From the NCBI RefSeq assembly GCF_017591435.1, contig NC_059301.1:10818049-10882048 (forward strand): a stretch of DNA of 64,000 bases. Reading direction: 5' to 3'. This DNA is from Portunus trituberculatus (lineage: Eukaryota; Arthropoda; Malacostraca; Decapoda; Portunidae). The notes below the pieces were generated by a model. It was not told where the DNA came from, ran no database searches, and saw nothing but the letters and a program-made list of their open reading frames with translations. Of the stretch, positions 37,518 through 57,719 are shown piece after piece. A program made the translations under genes and the position numbers. The number at the start of each line of letters is the position of its first letter. The first letter of the stretch is position 1.

Positions 37518-37732
37518 ATTCACCTCCTCGGTCGCCTGCTGGTCACCCAGCCAGTCTCCCCCATTACGAAGCGAGCTCAGAGCTCATAGACCGATCTTCG
37601 GGTAGGGACTGAGACCACATCACACACACACACACCGGGAAAGCGAGGCCACAACCCCTCGAGTTACATCCCGTACCTATTTACTGCTAGGTGAACACAC
37701 CCCACACATTAAGAGGCTTGCCCATTTGCCTC
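37518..37732. mobile_element. SINE-like dispersed repeat between two GT tracts
   Basis: About 215 bp of GC-richer sequence with AGCTCATAGACCGATCTTCG, CGGGAAAGCGAGGCCACAAC and ACCTATTTACTGCTAGGTG. It resembles a repeat I associate with decapod genomes. A (GT)n tract abuts each end. No intact B box is seen. Confidence 0.45.
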
Positions 37733-37733
37733 G

Positions 37734-37850
<117 letters not shown>

Positions 37851-38199
37851 TCTGTATGTGTATCTCTATCAGGGTAATCAAGAGGAATCCTAAACATCTC
37901 TCACTGTGATCTTTTTTTTTTTTTAATCCTTTTTTTAACATAAGAAAATGACAAAGTTACATATATTGAAGTGACGCAGAAAGAGGTAGAACATCCATTA
38001 CTCGTCAGAAGATGCAACTAAACAGAACAAAATACGAAACGACGAGTATATATCATAAAACAGATACGTTAATTGACATATTAAAAAAAAAAAAAAAACG
38101 GAAGCAGTGAATTCAAAGGGAGGCAATTTGAAGAAAGGCAAACAATCAGATAAAGAATTAAATGAACGAAGTGTGAATGTCTGTGCTGGGGAACTGTTA

Positions 38200-38870
38200 T
38201 GAGAGAGTTAAGTAAAGCAGTGTAATTATGAGTCTATGATGAGGCACTAATGAAGAATAGAAAATGATTGTGACGAGTGGTAGTGGTTAAGGTCAAGAAT
38301 GTAGTGCTCAGGTGAGATACTACGATGACTGAATGTAAGGTGGAGATAGACAGAGAATAAGATGGAAAGACGTACTGAAGTGTGACATGAATGGACAATA
38401 AGAAGAGGACGCCATGAATAGAACCAGATGGAAAAAGTTAACCTGAGTAGCTGAAATAAGATCGTATGAAGGAGAACGTAAGATGGAGGAGTTAGAAGAA
38501 GCAATGTTAAGTGAAAAGTAATGTAAGAATAAGATGTAGTAAGTGCGTTTCAAGTCTATATGGTGAGGGACCGTGATGATGATGTGTAAGGAACAGTGAT
38601 GAGCAATGGTGAGTGGAGGAGGGAACTAGTGGGGAGCTCTGATGAGGAACAGTGGTAAAAGTCAGAGATGAGTGATTATGATAAGAAAATACAATGAAGA
38701 GCAATGATGAGGAGCTATAGTGATGAATAGCAGCAAAGGTTTATGGTAAGAGGCTACAATGACGAGTAACGAGGAGGAACAGAGGCAAAGGAGAGAATCA
38801 ACAAGGCCACAATGAGGAGCAGAGGTCGAGGTGGAGGCAGGGACGGTGAGGCGAAGATGTGAGTGATGCA
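38200..38870. repeat. degenerate GATGAG-rich cryptic repeat
   Basis: Purine-rich stretch of loosely related 40-50-bp units (GATGAGGAACAGTGG, GATGAGTGATTATG and similar). The minus strand is partly open for the same compositional reason. No gene seen. Confidence 0.5.
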
Positions 38871-38948
38871 GACTCGAGGCTTTCATTAATATCATTCAAT
38901 GTGTCGTTACTGCGGAGGAACCGAGTCATAAGTTGGTCACCATTAGTC

Positions 38949-39064
38949 TTGTGGAGGGTGGAAGTGACGAAGCAGCTCACACACCCGTCTTGGCAGCCCC
39001 TTGTCACATGGGAGGAACTGGTGGTGGTGGTAGTGGTGGTTGTGTGTTTGTGTGTGTCTATGTG
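38949..39064. repeat. dispersed 75-bp repeat with GTG tail, copy 2
   Basis: Same unit as at 37255, with the same order of unit, (GTG)n and GT-rich tail. The shared tail shows that the microsatellite travels with the unit. Confidence 0.7.
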
Positions 39065-39348
39065 CGTGTGAAAGGGTTCATAGTGGTGACTTAAAGGAGG
39101 AAGAAAGATAGACGAAGAGAAAAGAAAAGACAAGCATGAAGGAACGGAAGAAAAGAAGTAGTAGCATAAAACACAATAACAAGGACAGAGGGAGGAGAGA
39201 GAAGAAAAAAAAACTTAATATAGACATAAGTAAGGTGAATATTTTCCAAGGTGTGACAAAAGCAGCGGGATAAGAAAAGTAAAGACAAAAAAAAAATAGA
39301 TGGTAACAGAGAGAGCTTTAGAAATAGGGTAGTGATATGACAAAATCA

Positions 39349-39353
<5 letters not shown>

Positions 39354-39402
<49 letters not shown>

Positions 39403-39722
39403 GTGCAGAGAGTGTACGTGTGTTGTGCAAGAGACATGCAGGGTGTACGTGTGTTGTGCAAGAGACACAGGGAGGTATGGAAGGTGCATCATGTTCTTTT
39501 ATTCTTTTCCTTCTCCTTTTCCTTCTTCAATATGGTTGCCGGCAATGACAAAAAAAAAAAAAATGAAATTAGGGGAATCCATCAATTCACTGTTCACTAA
39601 AAACCTAAATGTATAAAACGACTTTGATAACAGAGACTTTTCGATTATTCTTCTATCATATTCTTACAAAAATAAGCAAAAAAGTGAGAGAAAGAAGATA
39701 CCTGATGCGACATATGGTTTTT

Positions 39723-39789
<67 letters not shown>
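39354..39789. repeat. (GA)n and (CA)n tracts
   Basis: (GA)n 39354-39399 and (CA)n 39725-39789. Between them is a 27-bp direct duplication around TACGTGTGTTGTGCAAGAGA (about 39415-39470). Confidence 0.85.
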
Positions 39790-39790
<1 letters not shown>

Positions 39791-40156
39791 ACTGACGCCA
39801 GAATAATAGCAAGCGCCTGGGTTACACTGCACAGCTTCAAGAACAAAGCGTGAGGCAAGATGTGGTAGAGTAAGGGATCCAGGCAGGCAGGCAGGCAGGC
39901 AGCTGATGCGGTCACTTGGCCTCGGCTCTTCTCCTCAATGTTCCCCGGAGAGTGATGAATCGTGGCTGGTGAGATAAATGGCCAGCCCGCCGCCGACTTA
40001 TTTAATCATCGCCTGGCCTTGTCATTCATTTTAGAGATAGATAGAAGGGGAATGCTAAGTGGAAGGTTGAGAAAAGATTGTGTAACGTTAATGGTTCACA
40101 GGGAGGATGGTTTTTCAAGTTTGGTAATTCATGTTCTTAATCCTCATCTTTATCAC

Positions 40157-40166
40157 AGAGAGAGAG

Positions 40167-40251
<85 letters not shown>
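40157..40251. repeat. (GA)n tract
   Basis: About 95 bp of GA with one early interruption. Confidence 0.95.
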
Positions 40252-40254
<3 letters not shown>

Positions 40255-40586
40255 TATTGATAAACACACTAATACTCTATTTCACTGTATATACGTTAAT
40301 CTAATATGCAGCTTTTTAATTTATTTTTTTTACCTTCCAACTTTCAATCTTCACTAATTAAAAGTATACTTCCCTATGAGAGATATTTTTGTTGGAACAT
40401 TATTGACTCTCTACTAACAGTAACATTAATTCAAAGGTTCCAGCCATCACCATTTGCTGTTATTGCTTGTAGAACATTTATTATTTGCAGAACCCTCATA
40501 AAACTGGCACTGAAATGTCACTAAACGTCACCTAGCAGTAGAATAATTTCATAATGATGATTTTTGTCATTGATTTCCCAGTGCCT

Positions 40587-40632
40587 GTTGTTGTTGTTGT
40601 TGTTGTTTTGCTGCTGCTGCTGCTGCTGCTGC

Positions 40633-40702
<70 letters not shown>

Positions 40703-40830
40703 GCTGCTGTTTTTGCCATTAATGGTGCTTCTACTGTGCTGTCAATCGTCCAGGAAACTCATCCATTTCTGTTATTTTATCGTCAATTTCAGAATATATC
40801 ATCTTGTTCAGGACCCATTTCAGCAACACT

Positions 40831-40878
<48 letters not shown>
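40587..40878. repeat. (TTG/TGC)n and (CA)n tracts
   Basis: (TTG)n with an internal TGC block at about 40587-40710, and (CA)n at 40832-40878. Confidence 0.9.
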
Positions 40879-40881
<3 letters not shown>

Positions 40882-41186
40882 CCGCTCTGCTCGCCACCTG
40901 ATAGATGAGCGCAGTTTGTGGTGCCGTAGGTTCCCTGTAATGACTTATTTACTGATATTGATGACCCAAATTTGTAAAACCATTCATCCACGTGCTGACT
41001 GTGGTGGCTGCGGCGGGCGGCGGGTGATGTGGCGGCGGTGTGGCGTGGCGAGGCTCATTGTGGTGCGTTGATGTGAGCGTTGTGGCGGTGTGGTGATCCC
41101 GGTGTGCGATTATAGACTCACTATTGAATGTCACGGTAATGCAAGTGGCTGTGAATTAGAGAGCGATATCGATAGTGATGTGGTTA

Positions 41187-41191
41187 TGTGT

Positions 41192-41282
<91 letters not shown>
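41187..41282. repeat. (GT)n-(GA)n compound
   Basis: GT run passing directly into GA run at about 41241. Confidence 0.95.
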
Positions 41283-41286
<4 letters not shown>

Positions 41287-41398
41287 GTGGTTTTAACAGT
41301 ACATAACTCCCTATTCTGAATCACTTTGTTCTCTTGTGAAGTCTTTTTTTCTAGTGCTATAATAGTGTTTAATTGGCTTTCCATGGATGTTTTTTTGT

Positions 41399-42100
41399 TC
41401 TAACTACTCATATTACAAAATCGTTACACTATCACTAAGATCAAGAAGACGTCCTTGGCTCAGCTTTGTCTCGTATTAACCTCAATAAGAATAGGATATT
41501 GATAGAAAGAAAGGAAAGTAACTTAACAGTGTTCCTTTGTTGTGTAGAAATGATAGGTATTGATTATTTTTTTTTTTTTTTTTTTGTAATTAGTGATACT
41601 AGAAAATCATCGTTACACTATCACCAGAATCAAGAAGACGTCCTTGGCTCAACTTTGTCTAGTATTAAGGCAATAGGAATGAGGTCTTGGTGTAAAAAAA
41701 GGAGAGTAACTTAACAGTGTACTTACCTATGTTGTGTAGAAATGACGCATATTAATTTTTCTTCTGACCACTGACATTACAGAATCATCGTTACACTATC
41801 ACCAGGATCAAGAAGACGTCATTGTTTCTACTTTTGTTTAGTATGAACCTCAATAAGAATGAGGTCCTGGTGTATAAACTGAGAGTAATTTAACATTGTA
41901 CTTATCTTTCTTGCGTAAAAATGACGCGAATTATTATTTTTCTAACAACTAATATTACAGAATCATCATTACACTATCACCAGGATCAAGAAGACGTCCT
42001 TGCCTCGCCTTTGTCTAGTATGAACCGCAATAAGAACGAGGTATTGCTGTTAAACTTGAGAATTACGTAACAGTGTATCTTTGTTGTATAGAAATGTTAC
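41399..42100. repeat. four-copy tandem repeat, about 180 bp
   Basis: Units carry ACACTATCACCAGGATCAAG and AAGACGTCCTTGGCTC-like blocks at about 41417, 41602, 41781 and 41960. The second is longer because of a poly-T insertion. Confidence 0.8.
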
Positions 42101-42335
42101 GAATTCACTGCAATATTGCTAGACGTAACTTGTCTGCTTAAGAAAAAATATGAACCTGACTGATTGATTGACTGTTTGATTGACTGATTGATTTAGTGAA
42201 ATAATAATAATGCCTGATAAAATTCACTGGAGTATTGGTAGAAGTGACTTGCCTGCTTCAAGAAATAATATGAACTTGAATGAGTGATTGATTGACTGAC
42301 TGATGGATTGTTTAGTGAAGAAATAATAATGCCTG
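42101..42335. repeat. tandem duplication, about 118 bp
   Basis: Two copies of a block from AATTCACTG through repeated GATTGATTGACTG to AATAATAATGCCTGA. Confidence 0.75.
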
Positions 42336-43424
42336 AAAGCACAATAATTGAATCTAATGAGTGGCGATGTTGAGATGGTCCGGTGCGGCTTCCTTATAAA
42401 CCTACCGCCATCGTGCAAGATTCACACCTGACTGCTCCAAGTAGAGATGTAGTAATGATGTGTTATCTATTGTTATCTGGACAGGAGCTGAAAAAAAAGA
42501 AATAAAGGTAACGTCCCCTTAACATGCCACTCTCCAGAAAATGATAATCAAGGAGAAGGCCATCCAAAAAAGTTGTCAAATTAGAATCTTTTTGCGTTTT
42601 GATAATCCTCCTTCTTAACAGTTCGAGTCTTGTAGAAAAGGAAATAAATATGTAAACTGATAGCGGGTTGTAGAATTTATTTATTGTGAATGTGTGAGAG
42701 TGTTATGGGAATGTTTTAATGGTGATAGTGGATAGCGCTATGAATAGCCTGCATAAGGTCATTCATGAACTGAACCGGAATTGATAGGAGAAAAAATAGG
42801 AGCATTGGAACTGGACTGGAATTGAAGAGGTTTTTGTTCATTTCCAAAGGGTTGAATGAATTCGAATTTATTCAATGAAATGACGTCAATTATTACTGGA
42901 CTGAATACACAAACACATTTACTTTATGTAGCCAGTGTGTATAATGTATTCGTTTATATTGTTTATTCTACTGTTCTGCCGTTGTTCTGTTGTTCCATTG
43001 TGGGAAACGAGTTTTGTTTAGTCGTAAAAACATACTAATTCAAGCTTTACTAAAGATATGAAGCGAGAAAATGTCACCAGAAGGGAATGACAAAATGGCA
43101 AATGCTATTATCAACCATTTCACCGCTCCGAGCCTCCATTGACAGCATCAGAGCAACATGAAAAACCGTTTGTATGGATGTATACACAAAAAATATATAT
43201 ATATTTAGAGAGATAAATAAAAGTGATTTGATATTGTCCTTTTAAGCCATATTTCTATGTAAAAGACTGTGTAAACATGTTTCTAATGATAGTAGATGAT
43301 TATGGGAAAGTCTTTATCAGCTCAAAAGTTCCGGGTTTCAGGATCATAATGCAGATTACATAGTTTATTTTCCCTTTGAATACATATACTTAGCACATTC
43401 AGTACTACAGAATGCCACCTGTCG

Positions 43425-43630
43425 TTAACAGCTTCTATACTGGGTCACATTTCTACCTTGAGATTTGTGTACGGTTAGACCATTTTATTAACATTACCAA
43501 GGGTCTATGGATGCCAGAAGATTAATGGCCAGAGTCTTAACTATTCTGATTACGTTCCTGAAGTTGTATAAAATCACCAATTAGTAAGCAGAGTGACTAT
43601 GGAAACGCCTCATGGTACTGAAGGGATTAC
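43425..43630 (-). mobile_element. TTAA short inverted-repeat element, copy 6
   Basis: Inverted copy, with TTAA at 43425-43428. The far end reads GGTACTGAAGGGATTAC, one base from TTAA. Confidence 0.7.
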
Positions 43631-43898
43631 ACAAAATATAGCAAAACACTTTATAATTCAACTTCAATAATAACTGGAAGTGACTTTTAACTCTTTGAAT
43701 GAGATGAGAAATACCATACTGTACTTGACTGAATCCTTTAAAAGTATAACGAATTAAATTAAGATAACACCGCACTACTGGAAGGGTTAATCAGCTGTAC
43801 GTTATTTCACTTTTTGTATTTTCTGCATCACCATGTGTCTATTTATTTGTACGCCTGCCTCATGCTCAAGTCTTATTGTCACACTGTGCATGGGCTAC

Positions 43899-44112
43899 TT
43901 AACCCCTTCAGCGCTACGACGTGTTTATCATATTCATTCTGCTTACTATTTGGTGATTTTACACAGATTTAGAAACTTATGTGGGGATTAAGATAGTGAA
44001 GACTGTGGATTTTAATCTTTTGACCTTCGTAGCTCCTTCCTGTTGTCAATAAAATCGCTTAATTGCACACAAAACTCATGGTAGAAATACGTTCCAGTAC
44101 TGAAGGAGTTAG
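43899..44112 (+). mobile_element. TTAA short inverted-repeat element, copy 7
   Basis: Left end TTAACCCCTTCAGCGC; right end AGTACTGAAGGAGTTAG. Only about 270 bp from copy 6 and in opposite orientation. Confidence 0.75.
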
Positions 44113-44189
44113 TGACCATTGTTTCTATTCATTTAGTTATCAATCATAACCTTTAATCCTTTCAGTGAGTGTTTGAATTGAGCGATCCA

Positions 44190-44192
<3 letters not shown>

Positions 44193-44272
<80 letters not shown>

Positions 44273-44362
44273 TTAATACAATCAAAACCTTTACTCACAA
44301 ACTACAAAATATATCCGTAAAGCAATTCATCATTACCACACCAACAACCTTATCACACCAGA

Positions 44363-44413
<51 letters not shown>
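44193..44413. repeat. (GA)n and (CA)n tracts downstream of paralog A
   Basis: (GA)n 44193-44270 and (CA)n 44363-44413, just past the stop codon of paralog A. Confidence 0.95.
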
Positions 44414-44414
<1 letters not shown>

Positions 44415-44475
44415 CACACTCATACAAACACAGCAAGGAAACCACACTCTATCACTCGTCGCAGCTTCACTTCCC

Positions 44476-53142
<8,667 letters not shown>

Positions 53143-53260
53143 GCTGCGGTCTCTGAGTGTGGTGGAAGAGCTGCATACTCAAGTAATACTAAGCTTATGA
53201 ATTGTTTTATTTTATGTAATCAGCTGTTCACGCCATACCAATGTAGAACTTTGGATTACT

Positions 53261-53474
53261 TTAACCCCTTCAGTACCGGGACGCATTTTTACCATGAGAT
53301 TTGGGTATAATTGGACGCTTTTATTTACACTAGCAAGTTCTATGGAGATCAGTAAGTTAATGATTCAGAATTCTTACAATTTTAATCCCCACATGAGATT
53401 CTGAAGCTGTGTAAAATAACCTAATGGTAGCTCAATTAATATAAAGACGTGTCATGGTATTAAAGTAGTCGGTG
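53261..53474 (-). mobile_element. TTAA short inverted-repeat element, copy 8
   Basis: Inverted copy in the shared 5' flank of the two POMGNT1-like genes, 120 bp upstream of the start codon of paralog A. Intact left end TTAACCCCTTCAGTACC; the right end is degraded. Confidence 0.7.
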
Positions 53475-53584
53475 TGGCTTCTTCATTGCCTTGATATTGT
53501 TGTGGGATGCAAGTATAGAGTATGACTTTAACTCTTTCACTCCGATACGAGATAATTTTCACCACTATATGCAATGTATGAAAT

Positions 53585-53799
53585 CTTGAGCCCCCTCAGT
53601 ACCATGACGCGTTTCCCTATTCATTCTGCTTGCTAGTTGGTGAGTTAAGACAGCTTCAGAAACTTATGTGGGAATTAGAATAGTGAAGACTGTGGCCATT
53701 AATCTTCTGACCTCCATAGACCCTTCTAAGTGTTAATAAAATGGTCCAATCATTCAAAACTTTCAAGATAAAAATGTGTCGCAGTACTGAAGGAGTTAA
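53585..53799 (+). mobile_element. TTAA short inverted-repeat element, copy 9
   Basis: Second copy in the shared 5' flank, opposite to copy 8. The left end is degraded (TTGAGCCCCCTCAGTACC); the right end is AGTACTGAAGGAGTTAA. Confidence 0.75.
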
Positions 53800-54747
53800 T
53801 AGATTACACAATTCTACACAGTTTGAAAACTGGATGTGGCTGTAGAATAAGTCTCAGAGTGATTGTTGATTGCGGAAAGTGTACCAAGTGGCAGTCAAAG
53901 GACGACAAACACCACAAAGGATGCTCAAACAACGCGTATCCTTCTAGTGCTCGGCTTTATATTTACTGAATAGAAAATCCTTAGAGGTTACAGAGGGTAA
54001 TAGTGTCATTTTAGCATAAGAACATAGAGCTAACTGTAAGCAATAAAGAACCTCCCTGCATGTGGTAATCCCTATACAAAACACACGAAGCAATATCCGA
54101 CAATTATCTCTGTTCATAAGTGTCTCTTCTTTTAAAGCTCCCCTTGACTCAACACTAATAGAGTCAAAAGGATTAGGATACGTTTTGTTTTACGTGTTTA
54201 TTGTCTGGATCACTGAAAAAAATCTCGTCTTACCTTTAGCTCATTGTCTTCCCTTCCAAGGTGTTTCTCCTCACTCAGTACAACGTTGATGAGTTTAAAC
54301 TAAGTAATGAAACCACCAGTCACGACTACATTATCCTTACGCTATTTTTCTTTCCATTCAGAGATATGTGGCGCAGTTCAATTAACATTCTACCACACTA
54401 TAAGACTTCGTACGTAAGCTTTCTTGTCACGTGTCTTCACTGCCACACGTTCACCGATACTACCGTTGCTAATACCTTCACCTCCACCACCACCACCACC
54501 ACCACCACCACCACTACCAGCTCATCTATGCTGCGTCCGCCCCGATTTTCTTCCAGTGTTTTCCTCCTGAACAGTTCTCAGTTTTATACATTCACCTACA
54601 TGCTTTATGCGAACGTTATATAAAATGTATCCTTTTCATTAGAATACACACACAGGATATTACCATGAGAACAATAGCTGGTTTAACTTCCATGGTATTC
54701 TGAGTTTATGACGGAAGGTTATTGTTTTTAATGGTCTTATAAGCACA

Positions 54748-54963
54748 TTACAAGACCTTCAATACCATGACGCATTTCCAAATTTATTCTGCATACTTTT
54801 TAGTGATTTTATAAAGCTTCAGAAAGTCATGTGTGGGATTAAAATAGTGAAGACTGTGGCCATTAATCTTTTGACCTCCATAGACCCTTCTTAATGCCAA
54901 TAAAATCGTCTAATTACACCCAAAACTCATGATAAAAATGCGTCCTAGTACTCAAGGGATTAA
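54748..54963 (+). mobile_element. TTAA short inverted-repeat element, copy 10
   Basis: Third copy in the shared 5' flank, about 290 bp before the start codon of paralog B. Right end AGTACTCAAGGGATTAA. Confidence 0.75.
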
Positions 54964-55255
54964 TAAGTATACACGTCTGCTATTGTGCGACATGACTGCA
55001 GAATAAGTAACCGCTGGTAGAAGTAGGAAGGATGATGAGGAAAATCTGCACCTGCTCGCCTGCCTCAGGTGCCCGGGGCGAGACTGCTGAGTTGGCCGCC
55101 GCCCGCCGCCCCGCCGCTCCACACTGCCATTCACGTGTCACCTCTGTCGTGCCGCTGTGCTGGTGTGCTGTGGGGGCGATGGGTGCCTGCTGTGTGTGAG
55201 GAAAATCATGGGGTGTTAGAGGAGGTGTCATCAAGGTGGGCAGTGTGCGGGCGGC

Positions 55256-55346
55256 ATGGTGTGGGCGGGCACCCTGGCGGTGGTGGTGATGGTGATAGTG
55301 GTGGTGGTGCGTGGAGAAGCGTCTGTGAAATGGAGAAATATTAGTC
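55256..55346 (+). CDS. POMGNT1-like: paralog B exon 1: start and GTG-encoded anchor
   Basis: Encodes MVWAGTLAVVVMVIVVVVRG followed by EASVKWRNIS and one base; donor C|GTAAGT. The hydrophobic core is encoded by a GTG trinucleotide run (about 55278-55310). Confidence 0.75.
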
Positions 55347-57645
55347 GTAAGTATCACATCAGTTTTGCAGTGAAGTAAAATTGCTTACTGTTTTGTTTAT
55401 TTACTTTATTTATTTATATACAGGTTTATGTTTTTCAAGTAGTAATTAAATGGATACATACGTACTATATTTGATTTTTGTTAACAGTTATAATCATGTT
55501 CACTTCATATCGGAGTGGAGCACAACGTAGTATTGAAAAACGTTCACACCTGCTGAGTATTGGCGGTATTGGAGACCTGGTGGCTGTGTTTCACCTGGTG
55601 ACCCTGGCCTTGAACTCTCCTGCCTCACGCTCCCCTCTCACCTCTACGCGCGCCGCCAGCCGAAAGATAAAGGACGGAAAAGATTGAATTATCTTCTTAT
55701 AATGTAGTGATTATGTCCAACGCTTTAATGAGAGGGTCTGTCTTAAGGAGAAGCATTCATTTTGGCTCAAGCACTTCAATAAAGATGCCGAGGACTCATG
55801 AAGAACAACATTACCGAGAGTGGAAAAATGTTATGTTATCATTCAGCGAACTTTTGAACTCTGTGATTTTGTCGTAAATAATGATATACAAGGCAAGGTT
55901 CATTTCAAGCATTGCCTGCCTGCTCTCCATCTCCACTAATACTTTTTGGAGGTCAGCTACGTTGAAGAAAAAAAAAAAACTAATATCAAGCAATATACAA
56001 CTTGTTATATTCGCTTTAAGTCATTTAACTGAAAACGACGTACACTAAAAGAAAAAAAGATCTTAATAAGAAATATCTAATTCCTTTGTTGTTTTTGTTT
56101 GACGGAGAAACAATAAACAATAGGATAATTTTTTCGCCATTGGTTGGCATCTTTCAAGCTTACATTGCTTTGTGCTCCTGAATAGCTATGTTTTCAGTAC
56201 GAGGGAAAGAAAAGGAAAAATTACTTGTAAACCCGCACATAAATTGATCCGGTTGTTTCCATGACACCCAAATGATTCTAAAATCTATATTACTTGTACT
56301 CATATACTCGTGACTATACATTTGTAACTATTTATCTATTTACTCTTACTTGTTATGTTTTCCTATCATCATTCCCTTAAATTCAAGAGGCACAAGATTA
56401 TTCCATCGGCAGGTGAACATTGCATCGGGATACTTTACTTTCCATCATTCATATTTGTAGCTTTGCATTTGTAGCTCTTGCTTATTTTGTCTTCATTGCA
56501 CCACCACTTCACTTGCTTTCTTTCCTCCATCCGCAGGTGACCGCCGGTTTAGGCCGTTTGACCTGGAGACTTACGAGCGAATACAAGGTTGGTATTGAGG
56601 CTGTCGATGGTAACCTCATTCCGTAGAGAGAGAAACCCAGTAATTGCTGTTCTTTTGCATCGGCGGTCGTAGTTGGAGTTATTATTATGGTGGTATTGGC
56701 ACATGGAGAAGAGTGATCATGAACAATGTTGAATAATCTGCTGGACTCACATTATTGTGTTTGTGTTTCCCATCAATAGTATGCCCTCTGATCTGCTGAT
56801 GGGTTCCTAACAAAGCCTGCCTGTTGATAGAGTTTTATGATATGAGATGACATATGAGTGAGGGAAAGCTAAACACAATGAAAGTTGGTGCGGTAGGTTA
56901 CTAGACGATGAGGAAGAAAATATTAATGTGTAGAGTCAAAGTTTCCTTATAGAGATCAGACAAGCTCTCAATTAGGGCAAAGTTTTCCAAGTTTTTACTC
57001 CCATTATAGCTTAGAGATATAGTCGAAGTAAATGCATAAAACTCGCACATATTATATCTTTTCTGCGTCTGACCACGAGTTTCCCTTCCGCAGCTGCGAA
57101 AGAGAGGCACATCCACCTGACGCTGCAGGTCGCTGACACCCACGTGCAGCTCTTCATCAATGACGTTCTCGTAAGCAGCTGAATAAATCCGCTTACACAC
57201 AATATCCAACCACTGTTAATTTTGCTGTGAATGTTGTGTATGTCCAGACAAATGTCCCTACCATCCACTTTGCTATGAATATTAACAAGACAGCAAATAC
57301 GTTGAAATAAGCTACTCGTATAAATAAGTTAGGTATCTTTGGGTAGACTAGTATATGAAAAGTAGATTTTAGTTCACTAATTGGTTCCTCTCATACATTA
57401 TCAAAATACGAACATGATTTTTTAGGAGTATGAAGTCAAAGGGAAGAGACCGTCGAGGGTAAGTCCAGGGTCGACGCATTCCGGCGTGCACGTGTTGGTG
57501 GTGCACGAGTCTCGCGGCCATCTCATGATGGCCCAGCACTTCGTGACGCACCAGCCCGCAGAACATCGGCGGTTGCGGCAGTGCCTGGCCACGGTGCAGC
57601 GCGGCAGGGTGGTTGTGCTGCTGGGGGCGGTGAGGGCAGCTGTGA

Positions 57646-57719
<74 letters not shown>

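Larger units (their letters stand above)
53143..55255. promoter_or_regulatory. shared 5' flank of the divergent POMGNT1-like pair
   Basis: About 2.1 kb between the two start codons; it must contain both promoters. It also holds three copies of the TTAA element (8, 9 and 10). No convincing TATA-initiator pair was placed for either gene. An AT-rich block lies about 60-75 bases upstream of the paralog A start. Confidence 0.6.

Noticed and set aside
55478..55687. Possible extra exon in intron 1 of paralog B
   Set aside because: An open frame with a start exists, but the model without it is already complete and in phase, and paralog A has no counterpart.
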